Below, piece by piece: positions 39,170 through 47,549 of a stretch of DNA of 64,000 bases; within the stretch, counting starts at the first letter, position 1, and each line of letters begins with the position of its first letter. The DNA comes from Acidobacteriaceae bacterium. Lineage in GTDB: Bacteria > Acidobacteriota > Terriglobia > Terriglobales > Acidobacteriaceae. The notes below the pieces were generated by a model that saw nothing but the letters and a program-made list of their open reading frames with translations, was not told the origin of the DNA and made no database searches. The DNA lies in NCBI GenBank assembly GCA_025352065.1, contig JANXUC010000092.1, forward strand, positions 1 to 64,000, written 5' to 3'. The position numbers and the translations under genes are program-made.

Positions 39170-41617
39170 TCAGGAAGAGGGAGCGCCAGCAGCGCGGACT
39201 CGCCCCGTTTGTTCGTGATGTTGTTGTTTCAGAACGTACATGCGGCGGTCAGCCTCCGCCAACAGTTGCTCGGCGTCCAGTCCGTCTTCGGGATAGGACG
39301 TCTGTCCTACGCTTAACGAGAGAAGCTCTTCACCGCAAATCTCCTTACCGACTGCGGTCGCCAGTTCCATCAGTTGGCGAGTCTTGGTCAGAGCCGCATC
39401 TGCGGAGAGTCCCGGCATGACCAGGACAAACTCGTCGCCGCCCATGCGCGCAACATAGTCGTATTCGCGACAGACGCTTTTCAGGCGGTCGGCGAACAGG
39501 CGCAGCAAGCGGTTGCCCTCCAGGTGGCCATAGCGGTCGTTCACCTGCTTGAAGCCATTCAGGTCCGTGACCATCACGGCCAGAGCGCTTTGACTGCGCT
39601 TGCAGCGTGCCAATTCTTGATCCAAATGGAGAAAAAGTGATCGTGCATTTGGCAGCTCGGTCAAATAGTCGGTGGTAGCGGAACTTTCGGCTTGACGATA
39701 CTTCAATGCGTTTTCTAAAGACAATGCAGCCTTTGAACTGATGGCTAACAGGATGCGTAAATTGTCGCTGTCGAACGCATCCAACTCCGTGCGGTAAAGG
39801 GTGAGTGCGCCAATCACGCCCGTACACCCCTCCAACGGAATGGAAAGGGCCGAACGCAAAGTGCTGAATTTACTCTCGTCGTCGAGATAACCGGGTTCCA
39901 CCGATGGGTTTCCATTGATGATGGGCTTCCCATTCTGCGCCACCCAGCCGGAAACTCCTTCGCCCAGCGGAATCCGTAAGGAGGAAAAAAGACGAAAGTT
40001 GTCGCCGCTGACATATTGCGGAAGCAAGCGACCTTCCTCGCGCACGTAAACGGCGATGGAATCGTAAGGCACAATCCGTTTGAGTTTCACTGCAAGAACG
40101 GAAAGCGTTTCGTCCAGACTCAGCGAAGCGCCCAATTCATGGCTCAGTTCAAACAAGGACTGTGCTTCTTGTCGCGCTGCTGCAATGGAAGCCAGGAAGC
40201 CAGCTTCGTTTTTCTGCGGAGCGTTTTCAATCGAGGCGAATTCAAATCCTGCGGCAGGCGTCTGCCCTCGTTCCACCTTTACATTCACGGAGAGGCCGCT
40301 GAAGGGCACGGTGGCGGCTTGCGCTGTGACACGCGCTTCCATCTCGACGCAGTTGTCGCACAATACTTCCACAATTCGCGGATCGAAGGCCACGCCCGAT
40401 TGCTCGCGCAGGCTTTGCAGGACATCCTCCATGGATAGGGCTTTTCGATACTGCCGGTCGGAGGCCAAAGCGTCCAGATAATCTACGGCGGAAAGAATGC
40501 GTGCCCCAATCGGAATTTCCTCGCCCTTCAATCCAAATGGATAGCCGGAGCCATCCCACTTCTCGTGGTGCGCGCGAACAATGGGAACCACGGGATAGGG
40601 AAAATGCACGCGCTCCAGAATTTCAGCTCCGACCAGCGGATGGATCTTGATCTTTTCGAATTCTTCCGGACTCAGCCTTCCCGGTTTGGAAATAATGTGT
40701 TCCGGAACAGCAAGTTTGCCAATGTCGTGCAACAAGGCTGCTGCCTGCACCGCCTCGCATTCGTCCGAGGACAAATTCAATTTCTTCGCCATCTCCACCG
40801 CGTAGACACGAACACGTTGTAGATGTTCATGCGTGGTGTGGTCTTTCGCTTCAATGGCCAACGCCAGCGCTTCAATCGTGCGCATGTGCAGGTTTGCGAC
40901 TTCTTCCACATGCCGCTTTTCGTCGTCCAATTTCGCCAGGTAGAGGCGGTACGACCGATACACCACGTACACAGCAGGCAGCACCAGCAGGGAAGTCTCC
41001 CAGTGAATCCGGCGGTTGAGCCAGCCCACGAGAGATGCGATGCCCGCGTCCACCAGATAGTAGGGAAATGTCCAGAAGTAGAAGTCAGACCAAGTATTTT
41101 TGATCGATTGGTCTTCCGTAAGGGAAATTACGAAGGCTACTGGAAGCGTGTTTGCAAAAAAGAACACGGTAGCGGCCGCCAGCAAGGGTACGGAGATTCC
41201 GGCCTGCAGCATGCCGCCCAAGGCCCAGTGAAAAGTACCAAACGCCAATGCCGTAGCCATGCTGACGCTGGCAACGTTGAAGGCTACCTGGAACCCGCGG
41301 GGGCGGTCCGCAAACAGGCATTGTGCCAGCGTCGCCGCGCATCCAATCAGCAGAGTCTCCCCAAGGCTTAACTCCACTACGCCAAGCAGGATAAACAGAA
41401 AGTTGACTGACATCGTTCCAGCGATGCCGGGCAACTTCACTTTTAAACGCGAAGCAATGACGGCGATCGCCAGATACGAAACGAACTGCGCGGGATCATG
41501 ACTCGACCAGTGTGCCAGGCCGAATCCGAGCAACAGGGTTCCTGCGATCACAATCGTGCGAATAAATGCGCGAGCACGCCCAGACAGAGCGTCCCAATTT
41601 TGCGCCTGTTCCGCCAA
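39170..41617 (-). CDS. Membrane c-di-GMP enzyme: HD-GYP + GAF + GGDEF
   Basis: An ~815-residue signalling protein. Order: N-terminal multi-helix membrane module (~15-225), HD-GYP phosphodiesterase (~240-425, LLHDIGKLAVPEHII and HHEKWDGSGYP intact), GAF sensor (~485-640), and GGDEF diguanylate cyclase (~645-795) with MGGDEF and an inhibitory I-site REYD five residues before it. It could therefore both break and make c-di-GMP. The TTG at 41617 is chosen because GGAGG lies six bases upstream; a TTG at 41692 would add 25 residues. It is divergent from a PilZ-containing activator, and its membrane module is also encoded alone at 45407. Confidence 0.9.
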   Translation of the reverse strand: MAEQAQNWDALSGRARAFIRTIVIAGTLLLGFGLAHWSSHDPAQFVSYLAIAVIASRLKVKLPGIAGTMSVNFLFILLGVVELSLGETLLIGCAATLAQCLFADRPRGFQVAFNVASVSMATALAFGTFHWALGGMLQAGISVPLLAAATVFFFANTLPVAFVISLTEDQSIKNTWSDFYFWTFPYYLVDAGIASLVGWLNRRIHWETSLLVLPAVYVVYRSYRLYLAKLDDEKRHVEEVANLHMRTIEALALAIEAKDHTTHEHLQRVRVYAVEMAKKLNLSSDECEAVQAAALLHDIGKLAVPEHIISKPGRLSPEEFEKIKIHPLVGAEILERVHFPYPVVPIVRAHHEKWDGSGYPFGLKGEEIPIGARILSAVDYLDALASDRQYRKALSMEDVLQSLREQSGVAFDPRIVEVLCDNCVEMEARVTAQAATVPFSGLSVNVKVERGQTPAAGFEFASIENAPQKNEAGFLASIAAARQEAQSLFELSHELGASLSLDETLSVLAVKLKRIVPYDSIAVYVREEGRLLPQYVSGDNFRLFSSLRIPLGEGVSGWVAQNGKPIINGNPSVEPGYLDDESKFSTLRSALSIPLEGCTGVIGALTLYRTELDAFDSDNLRILLAISSKAALSLENALKYRQAESSATTDYLTELPNARSLFLHLDQELARCKRSQSALAVMVTDLNGFKQVNDRYGHLEGNRLLRLFADRLKSVCREYDYVARMGGDEFVLVMPGLSADAALTKTRQLMELATAVGKEICGEELLSLSVGQTSYPEDGLDAEQLLAEADRRMYVLKQQHHEQTGRVRAAGAPSS

Positions 41618-41880
41618 ATCAACCCTCCGATAGGTGACCGCTGTAGCGTCGTCTGAATTGAGCAGATACGCACGCAAAACTGTGCGACACAACGTTATTC
41701 AAAGGTCGGTTTAGCGTAGTTCACCTGCCGTGTAAAGGGCAGAGTACCGAGGTAACAAAAAGGAGATGGTTGCGAGATCGATGAACTCTCAACTCTGCGG
41801 ACGCAACGCTGAAACGATGGTAACTTTCCTGTCGCCCATCGGGGATGATAAGACAACGAAGGGAAAGAAGTGTGGGCTCA

Positions 41881-43335
41881 ATGGCAGGAGAAGGTTTCGG
41901 TGTAAGCCCGCAGCGGGAAACACCGCCGGACCACCGACAAGACCAGCGCGAGGGCCAGCGTGAAGATCAGCGCGCAAGCCAGCGCGAAGATCGCGACCGG
42001 GTTCGTATCGGAGACCTCGTCGCCGTCGTGCGCAGCGACGCCATGCACAAGCTCCTTGGCATGGTGGAGCGCGTCGCGCGCCACAACGCCGCCGTCCTCG
42101 TCACCGGAGAAACCGGGACTGGCAAGGAAATGATTGCCCGCGCCATCCACCAGTATTCTTTGCGCTGCAATCGGCCCTTCGTGGATGTCAATTGCGCGGC
42201 CTTACCCGACAATTTGGCGGAAAGTGAGCTTTTTGGCCACGAAAAAGGCGCTTTTAGCAGCGCCGACAGCCAAAAGCCTGGCCTGTTTGAGATGGCCAAC
42301 CACGGCACGTTGTTTCTCGACGAAATCGGCGAACTGGACGCCAAAGTCCAAGTAAAGTTGCTGCGCGTTTTGGACGGCGTTCCGTACTATCGCCTCGGCG
42401 GCAGCCGCAAAGTAACGGTCGATGTCCGCATCGTGGCTGCCACCAACCTGAATTTAGACGAAGCCGTTCACGATGGCCGTTTCCGAAGTGATCTGTACCA
42501 CCGTCTCAATCAATTCCAGTTACGCGTACCGCCTTTGCGGGAGCGCCATGACGACATTGCTGCGCTGGCGGAGTTTCTGTTAGAGCAGAATTTGCCCGGC
42601 GGCCAGTTTTCTCCCGCAGCGATGGAAGTCCTGATTCGCGCGCCCTGGAAGGGGAATGTCCGCGAACTGCGCAATGTGCTGTTGAAGGCGGTCATGCACC
42701 TCGAGTCTGGACGTGCGGAGGTACGTCCTGCGGATCTGCTGCCCTTTCTTGGCCCGCACAAGCACGCCCCTGCAGCTGCGGGAGCCGGAGTCGCACCACA
42801 GCCTTTCCAAGGTAGCCTCGGCGACCTTGAACGGCAGGCCATCTTCGAGGCTCTGGCGAAAACCGGCGGTGATCGGGATGAAACCGCCCGCCAACTCGGC
42901 ATCTCCCGCCGCACGCTAACCCGCAAACTCCAGCGGTATGAAAGGGAAGACGCTGCTAATCCAGGGTTGGGACGGATTAACACGGATCAGCAGCGCTATT
43001 TCCGTGTTGCCGTGCACATTCCAGCGGATCTCCAGTTGGATACGGGCGTCCGCATCGCCGCCGAGATTAACAACGTCAGTATTGGCGGTGTGGCCCTCTG
43101 CAGCCAGGAGACCCTCAACTATGGGGCCAAGGTTCAGCTCTGCTTTGGCTTGAACAAGACCACGTCCATCACCACTAGCGCCGAAGTGGTCTGGGTTGAA
43201 GGCAAGCGTGTTGGACTGCGCTTTACCGCTCTCAGCGCCACCGCACGACGCGACCTAGGCCGGTGGCTGCTCCAAAAGGCGCAGTCGGAGGGCTGGGACA
43301 TCGGCCTCGCCGCCACCGAAACCGCCACCGTTTAG
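41881..43335 (+). CDS. Sigma-54 activator-like AAA+ protein with Fis HTH and PilZ domain
   Basis: A 484-residue regulator. An N-terminal Gln/Arg/Glu low-complexity stretch (~17-40) replaces any receiver domain. AAA+ domain ~45-290: Walker A GETGTGKE (~76-83), GAFSSA (123-128) in place of the canonical sigma-54-contacting GAFTGA, Walker [11 protein letters not shown], and [22 protein letters not shown] with Arg fingers. Fis-type HTH ~325-353 ([21 protein letters not shown]). PilZ-like domain ~370-465 ([18 protein letters not shown]), a c-di-GMP receptor fold, though the first Arg of RxxxR appears as Gln. An ATG at 41845 is the alternative start. Confidence 0.85.
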   Translation: MAGEGFGVSPQRETPPDHRQDQREGQREDQRASQREDRDRVRIGDLVAVVRSDAMHKLLGMVERVARHNAAVLVTGETGTGKEMIARAIHQYSLRCNRPFVDVNCAALPDNLAESELFGHEKGAFSSADSQKPGLFEMANHGTLFLDEIGELDAKVQVKLLRVLDGVPYYRLGGSRKVTVDVRIVAATNLNLDEAVHDGRFRSDLYHRLNQFQLRVPPLRERHDDIAALAEFLLEQNLPGGQFSPAAMEVLIRAPWKGNVRELRNVLLKAVMHLESGRAEVRPADLLPFLGPHKHAPAAAGAGVAPQPFQGSLGDLERQAIFEALAKTGGDRDETARQLGISRRTLTRKLQRYEREDAANPGLGRINTDQQRYFRVAVHIPADLQLDTGVRIAAEINNVSIGGVALCSQETLNYGAKVQLCFGLNKTTSITTSAEVVWVEGKRVGLRFTALSATARRDLGRWLLQKAQSEGWDIGLAATETATV

Positions 43336-43358
43336 CAACTTCCGCCCAGCATTTCTTA

Positions 43359-43371
43359 GGACAATTTGTCC
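43359..43371. promoter_or_regulatory. Upstream palindrome GGACAA-n-TTGTCC (site 1)
   Basis: A perfect 6+1+6 inverted repeat 24 bases after the activator gene. It shares its arms with site 2, 81 bases downstream, making both good candidates for binding sites of the Fis-type HTH protein encoded next door. Confidence 0.5.
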
Positions 43372-43437
43372 AAATCCACCCCGGACGGTGCCCTTCCAAT
43401 GTTTTCAAGCAGATACAAGGAACCCCAGCTTTCCTTG

Positions 43438-43454
43438 CCGGACAAGTTGTCCGG
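43438..43454. promoter_or_regulatory. Upstream palindrome CCGGACAA-n-TTGTCCGG (site 2)
   Basis: A perfect 8+1+8 inverted repeat containing the same GGACAA/TTGTCC arms as site 1. Its centre lies about 82 bases before the -12 element of the predicted sigma-54 promoter, a normal distance for an enhancer site. Confidence 0.55.
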
Positions 43455-43462
43455 AAGCGGCT

Positions 43463-43478
43463 TTACGCAATTGCGTAA
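43463..43478. promoter_or_regulatory. Palindrome TTACGCAATTGCGTAA
   Basis: A perfect 16-bp inverted repeat between site 2 and the predicted promoter, different in sequence from the GGACAA sites. It could bind a second regulator. Confidence 0.35.
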
Positions 43479-43514
43479 CTCCAAGTAATTACGGTACTTA
43501 CCGGCCTCGCCTTG

Positions 43515-43530
43515 TGGTGGAAGGCTTGCT
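43515..43530 (+). promoter_or_regulatory. Candidate sigma-54 (-24/-12) promoter of the subtilase gene
   Basis: TGGTGGA-AGGC-TTGCT matches the consensus TGGYRYR-N4-TTGCW except one position; GG at 43516-43517 and GC at 43528-43529 are separated by ten bases. It lies 42 bases before the subtilase start and downstream of two matching palindromes. Confidence 0.55.
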
Positions 43531-43572
43531 TCTCTCTAGGCACGACCCGCATCGAGGTCGAGAGGGAGGACT

Positions 43573-45375
43573 ATGAAACCGACACTGAATCTGAAACCTA
43601 AGGGGCCAGCGGAGAAACGCCATCAACGCGGCCGGACTGCTGCTTGGGCCCTGGCATTCTTGGGAGCCTTCGGCCTTCCATTTACTGCGGTAGCGGCTCA
43701 GCGTGGCTTCTTAGACCGTGAAGATGCCTTTGCTGGCTCGAAGCTGTCTACCGAATTCCGAGCTGCCCGTTCAGCTCGGGGTTCTAATCAGATGGTGAAG
43801 GTCATTATCCAGTACAAGCAGCCTGTTATGAATAGGATGGCGGCTCCTGGCGAGGCAGAAATGCGCGCCAAGGGTGCCACCGTTAACGCTCGCCTCGGCT
43901 CCATTCGCGCCGTGGCTATGCGCGTACCCGCTTGGATGATTCCCCAGATCGCGAAGAATCCGAATGTCGCCTACATCACGCCGGATCGACCGGTGCAGAT
44001 GACGGGCTACGACGAAGATGCAGGCACGGCGGTCTCGCGAGACGTTGCTGCAACACAGTTTAGCGTCGATGGAACCGGTGTCGGCGTGGCCGTGATTGAC
44101 AGCGGGGTAGCCGATCACGCGGATCTTCACGATGCCAGCGGCGCTTCCCGGGTAGTTTACAGCGAGAGCTTCGTCGCGGGCGATATCGCAACCTCCGATA
44201 AGTACGGACATGGTACGCACGTTGCAGGCATCATCGGCGGCAATGGCTTTTCCTCGCAGTCCGGCAGCGGGTATGCGCGTCCTCTCACCGGCATGGCGGC
44301 TGGTGTGAACATCATCAACCTGCGCGTGCTGGACCAGAACGGTTCTGGCACGGACAGCCAGACGATTGCCGCTATTCAGCGCGCTATCGCTCTGAAGGCC
44401 ACCTACAACATCCGTGTGATCAACCTTTCGTTGGGTCGCGGAGTTTACGAAAGCTACACGCTGGATCCTCTTTGCCAAGCAGTTGAGGCAGCTTGGAACG
44501 CAGGTATCGTTGTAGTTGTGGCGGCTGGTAACAGCGGTCGCGACAATTCGATCGGTACCCACGGCTACTCCATGATCGGAGCGCCGGGCAACGATCCTTA
44601 CGTCTTGACTGTGGGCGCAACCCGCACACGCGGCACCGCGACCCGCACCGACGACGTGAAGGCCAGCTACAGCTCGAAGGGGCCGTCGCTGATCGATCAC
44701 ATCGTGAAGCCGGACTTGGTTGCACCCGGCAACCGTATCGCATCGCTGCGTGCGGCTGGTAGCACACTGGATACGAACCATCCTGAATTCCAGGAAGGCT
44801 CCGCGAACGGCGGTACGCCGCAATATTTCCGCCTGAGTGGAACCAGCATGGCGACGCCGGTTGTCGTGGGCGCCGTGGCCTTGATGCTGCAACAAAATCC
44901 GACTCTAACCCCGGATCAAGTGAAAGCACGCCTGATGAAGACTGCCTGGAAGGGTTTTGGTCTTTATTCTTCCGCTCTGGACAGCAACGGCAATACGTAC
45001 TCCGATCAGTACGATGTGTTCAGCTACGGCGCGGGCTACCTGGATGTGCAGGCCGCTCTTGCCAATACCGATGTGGCGCAGGGTGCAGCCCTTTCGCCAA
45101 CGGCCGTCTACAACGTGTTGAACGGTAGCGTGTATCTGGCGAACACCACGATTCGTCTGACCGCCAATTCAGTGGTTTGGGGCAATTCGGTTGTTTGGGG
45201 CACCTCCGTCGTGTGGGGCAACTCCACACTTACTGCGAACTCCGTGGTTTGGGGTAACAGCGTGGTCTGGGGCAACGTCAACGATAGCGCTTTCAGCGTC
45301 GTCTGGGGCAACAGCGTGGTTTGGGGCAACTCGAACACGCAAGCCTTCAGCAGCGGCGACGATGGCGAGAACTAA
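43573..45375 (+). CDS. Secreted S8 serine peptidase with VVWGNS repeats
   Basis: A 600-residue subtilase. A signal peptide (~22-42) is followed by an inhibitor-I9-like propeptide (~73-140) and the catalytic domain with Asp176 (AVIDSGVADH), His213 (YGHGTHVAG), Asn320 (VAAGNSG) and Ser425 (SGTSMATP). The C-terminus (~533-587) carries seven VVWG units in SVVWGNSVVWG pairs, then an acidic end. Such repeats are typical of acidobacterial subtilases and probably form a beta structure of unknown role. GAGGGAGG precedes the ATG. A sigma-54-type promoter and two palindromes stand upstream. Confidence 0.93.
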   Translation: MKPTLNLKPKGPAEKRHQRGRTAAWALAFLGAFGLPFTAVAAQRGFLDREDAFAGSKLSTEFRAARSARGSNQMVKVIIQYKQPVMNRMAAPGEAEMRAKGATVNARLGSIRAVAMRVPAWMIPQIAKNPNVAYITPDRPVQMTGYDEDAGTAVSRDVAATQFSVDGTGVGVAVIDSGVADHADLHDASGASRVVYSESFVAGDIATSDKYGHGTHVAGIIGGNGFSSQSGSGYARPLTGMAAGVNIINLRVLDQNGSGTDSQTIAAIQRAIALKATYNIRVINLSLGRGVYESYTLDPLCQAVEAAWNAGIVVVVAAGNSGRDNSIGTHGYSMIGAPGNDPYVLTVGATRTRGTATRTDDVKASYSSKGPSLIDHIVKPDLVAPGNRIASLRAAGSTLDTNHPEFQEGSANGGTPQYFRLSGTSMATPVVVGAVALMLQQNPTLTPDQVKARLMKTAWKGFGLYSSALDSNGNTYSDQYDVFSYGAGYLDVQAALANTDVAQGAALSPTAVYNVLNGSVYLANTTIRLTANSVVWGNSVVWGTSVVWGNSTLTANSVVWGNSVVWGNVNDSAFSVVWGNSVVWGNSNTQAFSSGDDGEN

Positions 45376-45406
45376 CGAATACCGGGAGACTGTACAGAGA
45401 AACCAT

Positions 45407-46129
45407 ATGACACGCTCATTACCCAAATCGGCGCAACTTTTCGTCGGTGCGGTAGCGGCAGTCAGCTTGGTCCCGGTAATCGCCGGAGGCCTGCAGTGGC
45501 AAGCGCAAAACCCACTGCTTACGCTGAGTCTGCTAGCTGCAGCAGTCCTGACTTCGAAGATGAAAGTGAAGTTGCCAGGACTGACCAGCACCATGTCTGT
45601 GAACTTGCCGTTCCTGTTGTTAGCTATCGCGGAGCTGAACTTGTTGGAAGCTTCGCTGGTAGCCGCAGCCGCAGGATTGGCTCAAACCCTGGGCGGTGAG
45701 AATCGTCCGGAATTCGTAAAAGTACTGTTCAACACCTGCACACTGACCAACGCCGCCGCTGCATCTTATGTGGTGTTTCACCACGCGGGCAGCGAAGGCA
45801 AACTGACGATCGTCGCTCTCTGGACCGCCGCTGCCGCAGCGGTGTACTTCCTGGCGAACACCATACCGGTCGCCACGATCATCGCTCTTTCGTCCGGCCA
45901 GAAAGCATCGAAGGTGTGGTCCGACTTCTTTATGTGGACCTTCCCCTGCTACGTTCTGGGAACTGGAGTAGCCGCCATCGCGATGTCCGCACAATCGCTG
46001 GTCAACTGGCAAGCTCTGCTTCCGATGGTTGCCGTCGCCTACGGCGTGTACCGCTCGTACACGATGTATGCGTCGCGCATGGAAGCCGAAGCTCCAGTAC
46101 GTGCCATGGCAGCAGGTGCAGGCCACTAA
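45407..46129 (+). CDS. Stand-alone membrane module like that of the HD-GYP protein
   Basis: A 240-residue polytopic membrane protein with no output domain. It matches the N-terminal module of the HD-GYP/GGDEF protein at 39170-41617: KMKVKLPGLTSTMSVNLPFL versus RLKVKLPGIAGTMSVNFLFI, FLANTIPVA versus FFANTLPVA, KVWSDFFMWTFPCYVLGTG versus NTWSDFYFWTFPYYLVDAG, and GVYRSYTMYASRME versus VVYRSYRLYLAKLD. The ATG at 45407 lies 31 bases after the subtilase stop; ATG 45365 is an alternative. Probably cotranscribed with the subtilase. Ligand unknown. Confidence 0.8.
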   Translation: MTRSLPKSAQLFVGAVAAVSLVPVIAGGLQWQAQNPLLTLSLLAAAVLTSKMKVKLPGLTSTMSVNLPFLLLAIAELNLLEASLVAAAAGLAQTLGGENRPEFVKVLFNTCTLTNAAAASYVVFHHAGSEGKLTIVALWTAAAAAVYFLANTIPVATIIALSSGQKASKVWSDFFMWTFPCYVLGTGVAAIAMSAQSLVNWQALLPMVAVAYGVYRSYTMYASRMEAEAPVRAMAAGAGH

Positions 46130-46147
46130 ACCACAACGCAGTTCCAA

Positions 46148-46181
46148 CCAAAAGCTCCGGCCCTTGGGCCGGAGCTTTTGG
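46148..46181 (+). terminator. Strong hairpin terminator
   Basis: A perfect 16-bp stem (46148-46163 with 46166-46181, loop TT) ends in AGCTTTTGGTTT, 18 bases after the membrane-module gene. It should close the subtilase/membrane-module transcript. Confidence 0.75.
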
Positions 46182-46205
46182 TTTGCGCAGATATAAAACT
46201 AAATC

Positions 46206-46337
46206 GGGTGCCCCGTCCTTCTTTCGCGTCCTTTGCGAAAGAGGTCGGGGATTTTGACTTTGAACCTGATCATGCCCCGTTATTAGGACAGAAAAACCCC
46301 GCCCTGTCGCACAGAACGCGACAAGGACGGGGCACCC
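46206..46337. repeat. Palindromic repeat (GGGTGCCCCGTCCTT family), two-ended copy
   Basis: Ends GGGTGCCCCGTCCTT and AAGGACGGGGCACCC are perfect inverted repeats; each end also forms its own hairpin (TTTCGCG/CGAAAG and TGTCGC/GCGACA). No ORF. Related units occur at 22030-22220, 23724, 24195 and 53866. Confidence 0.75.
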
Positions 46338-46371
46338 AGCGACCAATTCTCCCTGTGGATTCTGTAGAGGA

Positions 46372-47529
46372 CTACAAAACCGCAGTCTCGTGAATCATGC
46401 GCCCTTCGGCGAAACGATCCAATGACAGGATTCGCGCATCGATTAAATCGGTTGTCCCCTTCAAAACAAGATCCGCCAATATCTTCCCGGTGGCGGGCGC
46501 ATGCATCACGCCATGTCCGCTAAACCCGTTCGCCAGAAAAAATCCTGGTACCTGTGGCACAGCACCCAGCACCGGATGATGATCCGGCGTCATCTCGTAG
46601 AGCCCTGCCCAAGCCCGTTTGGGGTTCACCGCAAGTTGTTCAAATATAGGGACTCGCCGCGCAGCCCGCTCTAAAATCTTCTCAATGAACGAGGTTTCAA
46701 AATTCATTTTGTAGCCCGGCGTCTCTTCCGGATCGTTCCAGGCCAGTAAGAAGCCCAGGCCCTCTGGACGAAAGTGAAAGCCATTGGACATGTCGATAAT
46801 CATGGGCGCCGTGTGTGGAAATTCCGCAAAGGGCTCGGTCGGCACCAGCATCCGGCGCAGAGGCTCGACTGGCAGATCAATTCCAACCATCTTCGCAATC
46901 GCCGATGACCATGCACCCGCCGCGTTGATCACAATTCGTGTCGAGATTGTTTCGGTCGCAGTTGTCACCGAGCAGACGCCCTGCGCGTCTTGACCTATCG
47001 CGGCGACCTCCGCATCGCGGACAAGTTGAGCCCCGTGTTCGACCCCCTTTTGCATGAACCCGGTCATCGCGCTGTAGGGGTCGACGAAACCATCCGTGGT
47101 ACAAAGCGTTCCGCCAACGATGTCGTCGGTATCGAGTTCTGGATAGAGAAACGCAATCTTCGTCGCGTCCAGCAAGCGAACCGTCTTCAACCCCAGCGCT
47201 ACTTGCCGCGCGTAGTTCGTGCGCAGATATTGCATGTGCGCGGCGCTGGTGGCTAGGAACAAATATCCTTGCGGGCGATAACCCGCCGGATATCCTAGCA
47301 CCTCATCGAAAGCCGCATAAAACGGAATCGAATACATCGACATCCGAATATTGATGTCGGTAGAAAACTGCGCGCGCACCCCGCCCATGCTTTTGCCGGT
47401 CGAGCCTTTGCCCGGATGGCTTTCTCGCTCCAGAACAAAAACATCGCGGCAGCCCGCGGCGGTGAGGTGGTAGGCAATGCTCGATCCGACAATTCCGCCG
47501 CCAATGATGACGATATCCGCTGACCGCAT
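46372..47529 (-). CDS. FAD-dependent oxidoreductase (DAO family)
   Basis: A 385-residue flavoenzyme of the D-amino-acid/sarcosine/glycine oxidase group. ADIVIIGGGIVGSSIAYHL is the N-terminal FAD motif, GKGSTGKSMGGVRAQFS follows, and NGFSGHGVMHAPATGKILADL is the C-terminal FAD-contact signature. It probably oxidises a secondary or D-amino acid; the substrate and electron acceptor cannot be told. It starts 20 bases after the TPR gene on the same strand. Confidence 0.87.
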   Translation of the reverse strand: MRSADIVIIGGGIVGSSIAYHLTAAGCRDVFVLERESHPGKGSTGKSMGGVRAQFSTDINIRMSMYSIPFYAAFDEVLGYPAGYRPQGYLFLATSAAHMQYLRTNYARQVALGLKTVRLLDATKIAFLYPELDTDDIVGGTLCTTDGFVDPYSAMTGFMQKGVEHGAQLVRDAEVAAIGQDAQGVCSVTTATETISTRIVINAAGAWSSAIAKMVGIDLPVEPLRRMLVPTEPFAEFPHTAPMIIDMSNGFHFRPEGLGFLLAWNDPEETPGYKMNFETSFIEKILERAARRVPIFEQLAVNPKRAWAGLYEMTPDHHPVLGAVPQVPGFFLANGFSGHGVMHAPATGKILADLVLKGTTDLIDARILSLDRFAEGRMIHETAVL

Positions 47530-47549
47530 CGATTCCTTTCCGGTTCCCC

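Noticed and set aside
43771-44895. 374-codon open frame opposite the subtilase gene
   Set aside because: It runs antisense through the catalytic domain and shows no protein-like pattern, signal or motif.
45160-45345. Regularly spaced short direct repeats that might suggest a CRISPR or satellite
   Set aside because: They are in frame within the subtilase gene and encode VVWGNS units; no spacer-like unique segments.
46206-46337. Possible insertion sequence
   Set aside because: Only 132 bases between inverted ends and no transposase frame; listed as a palindromic repeat.
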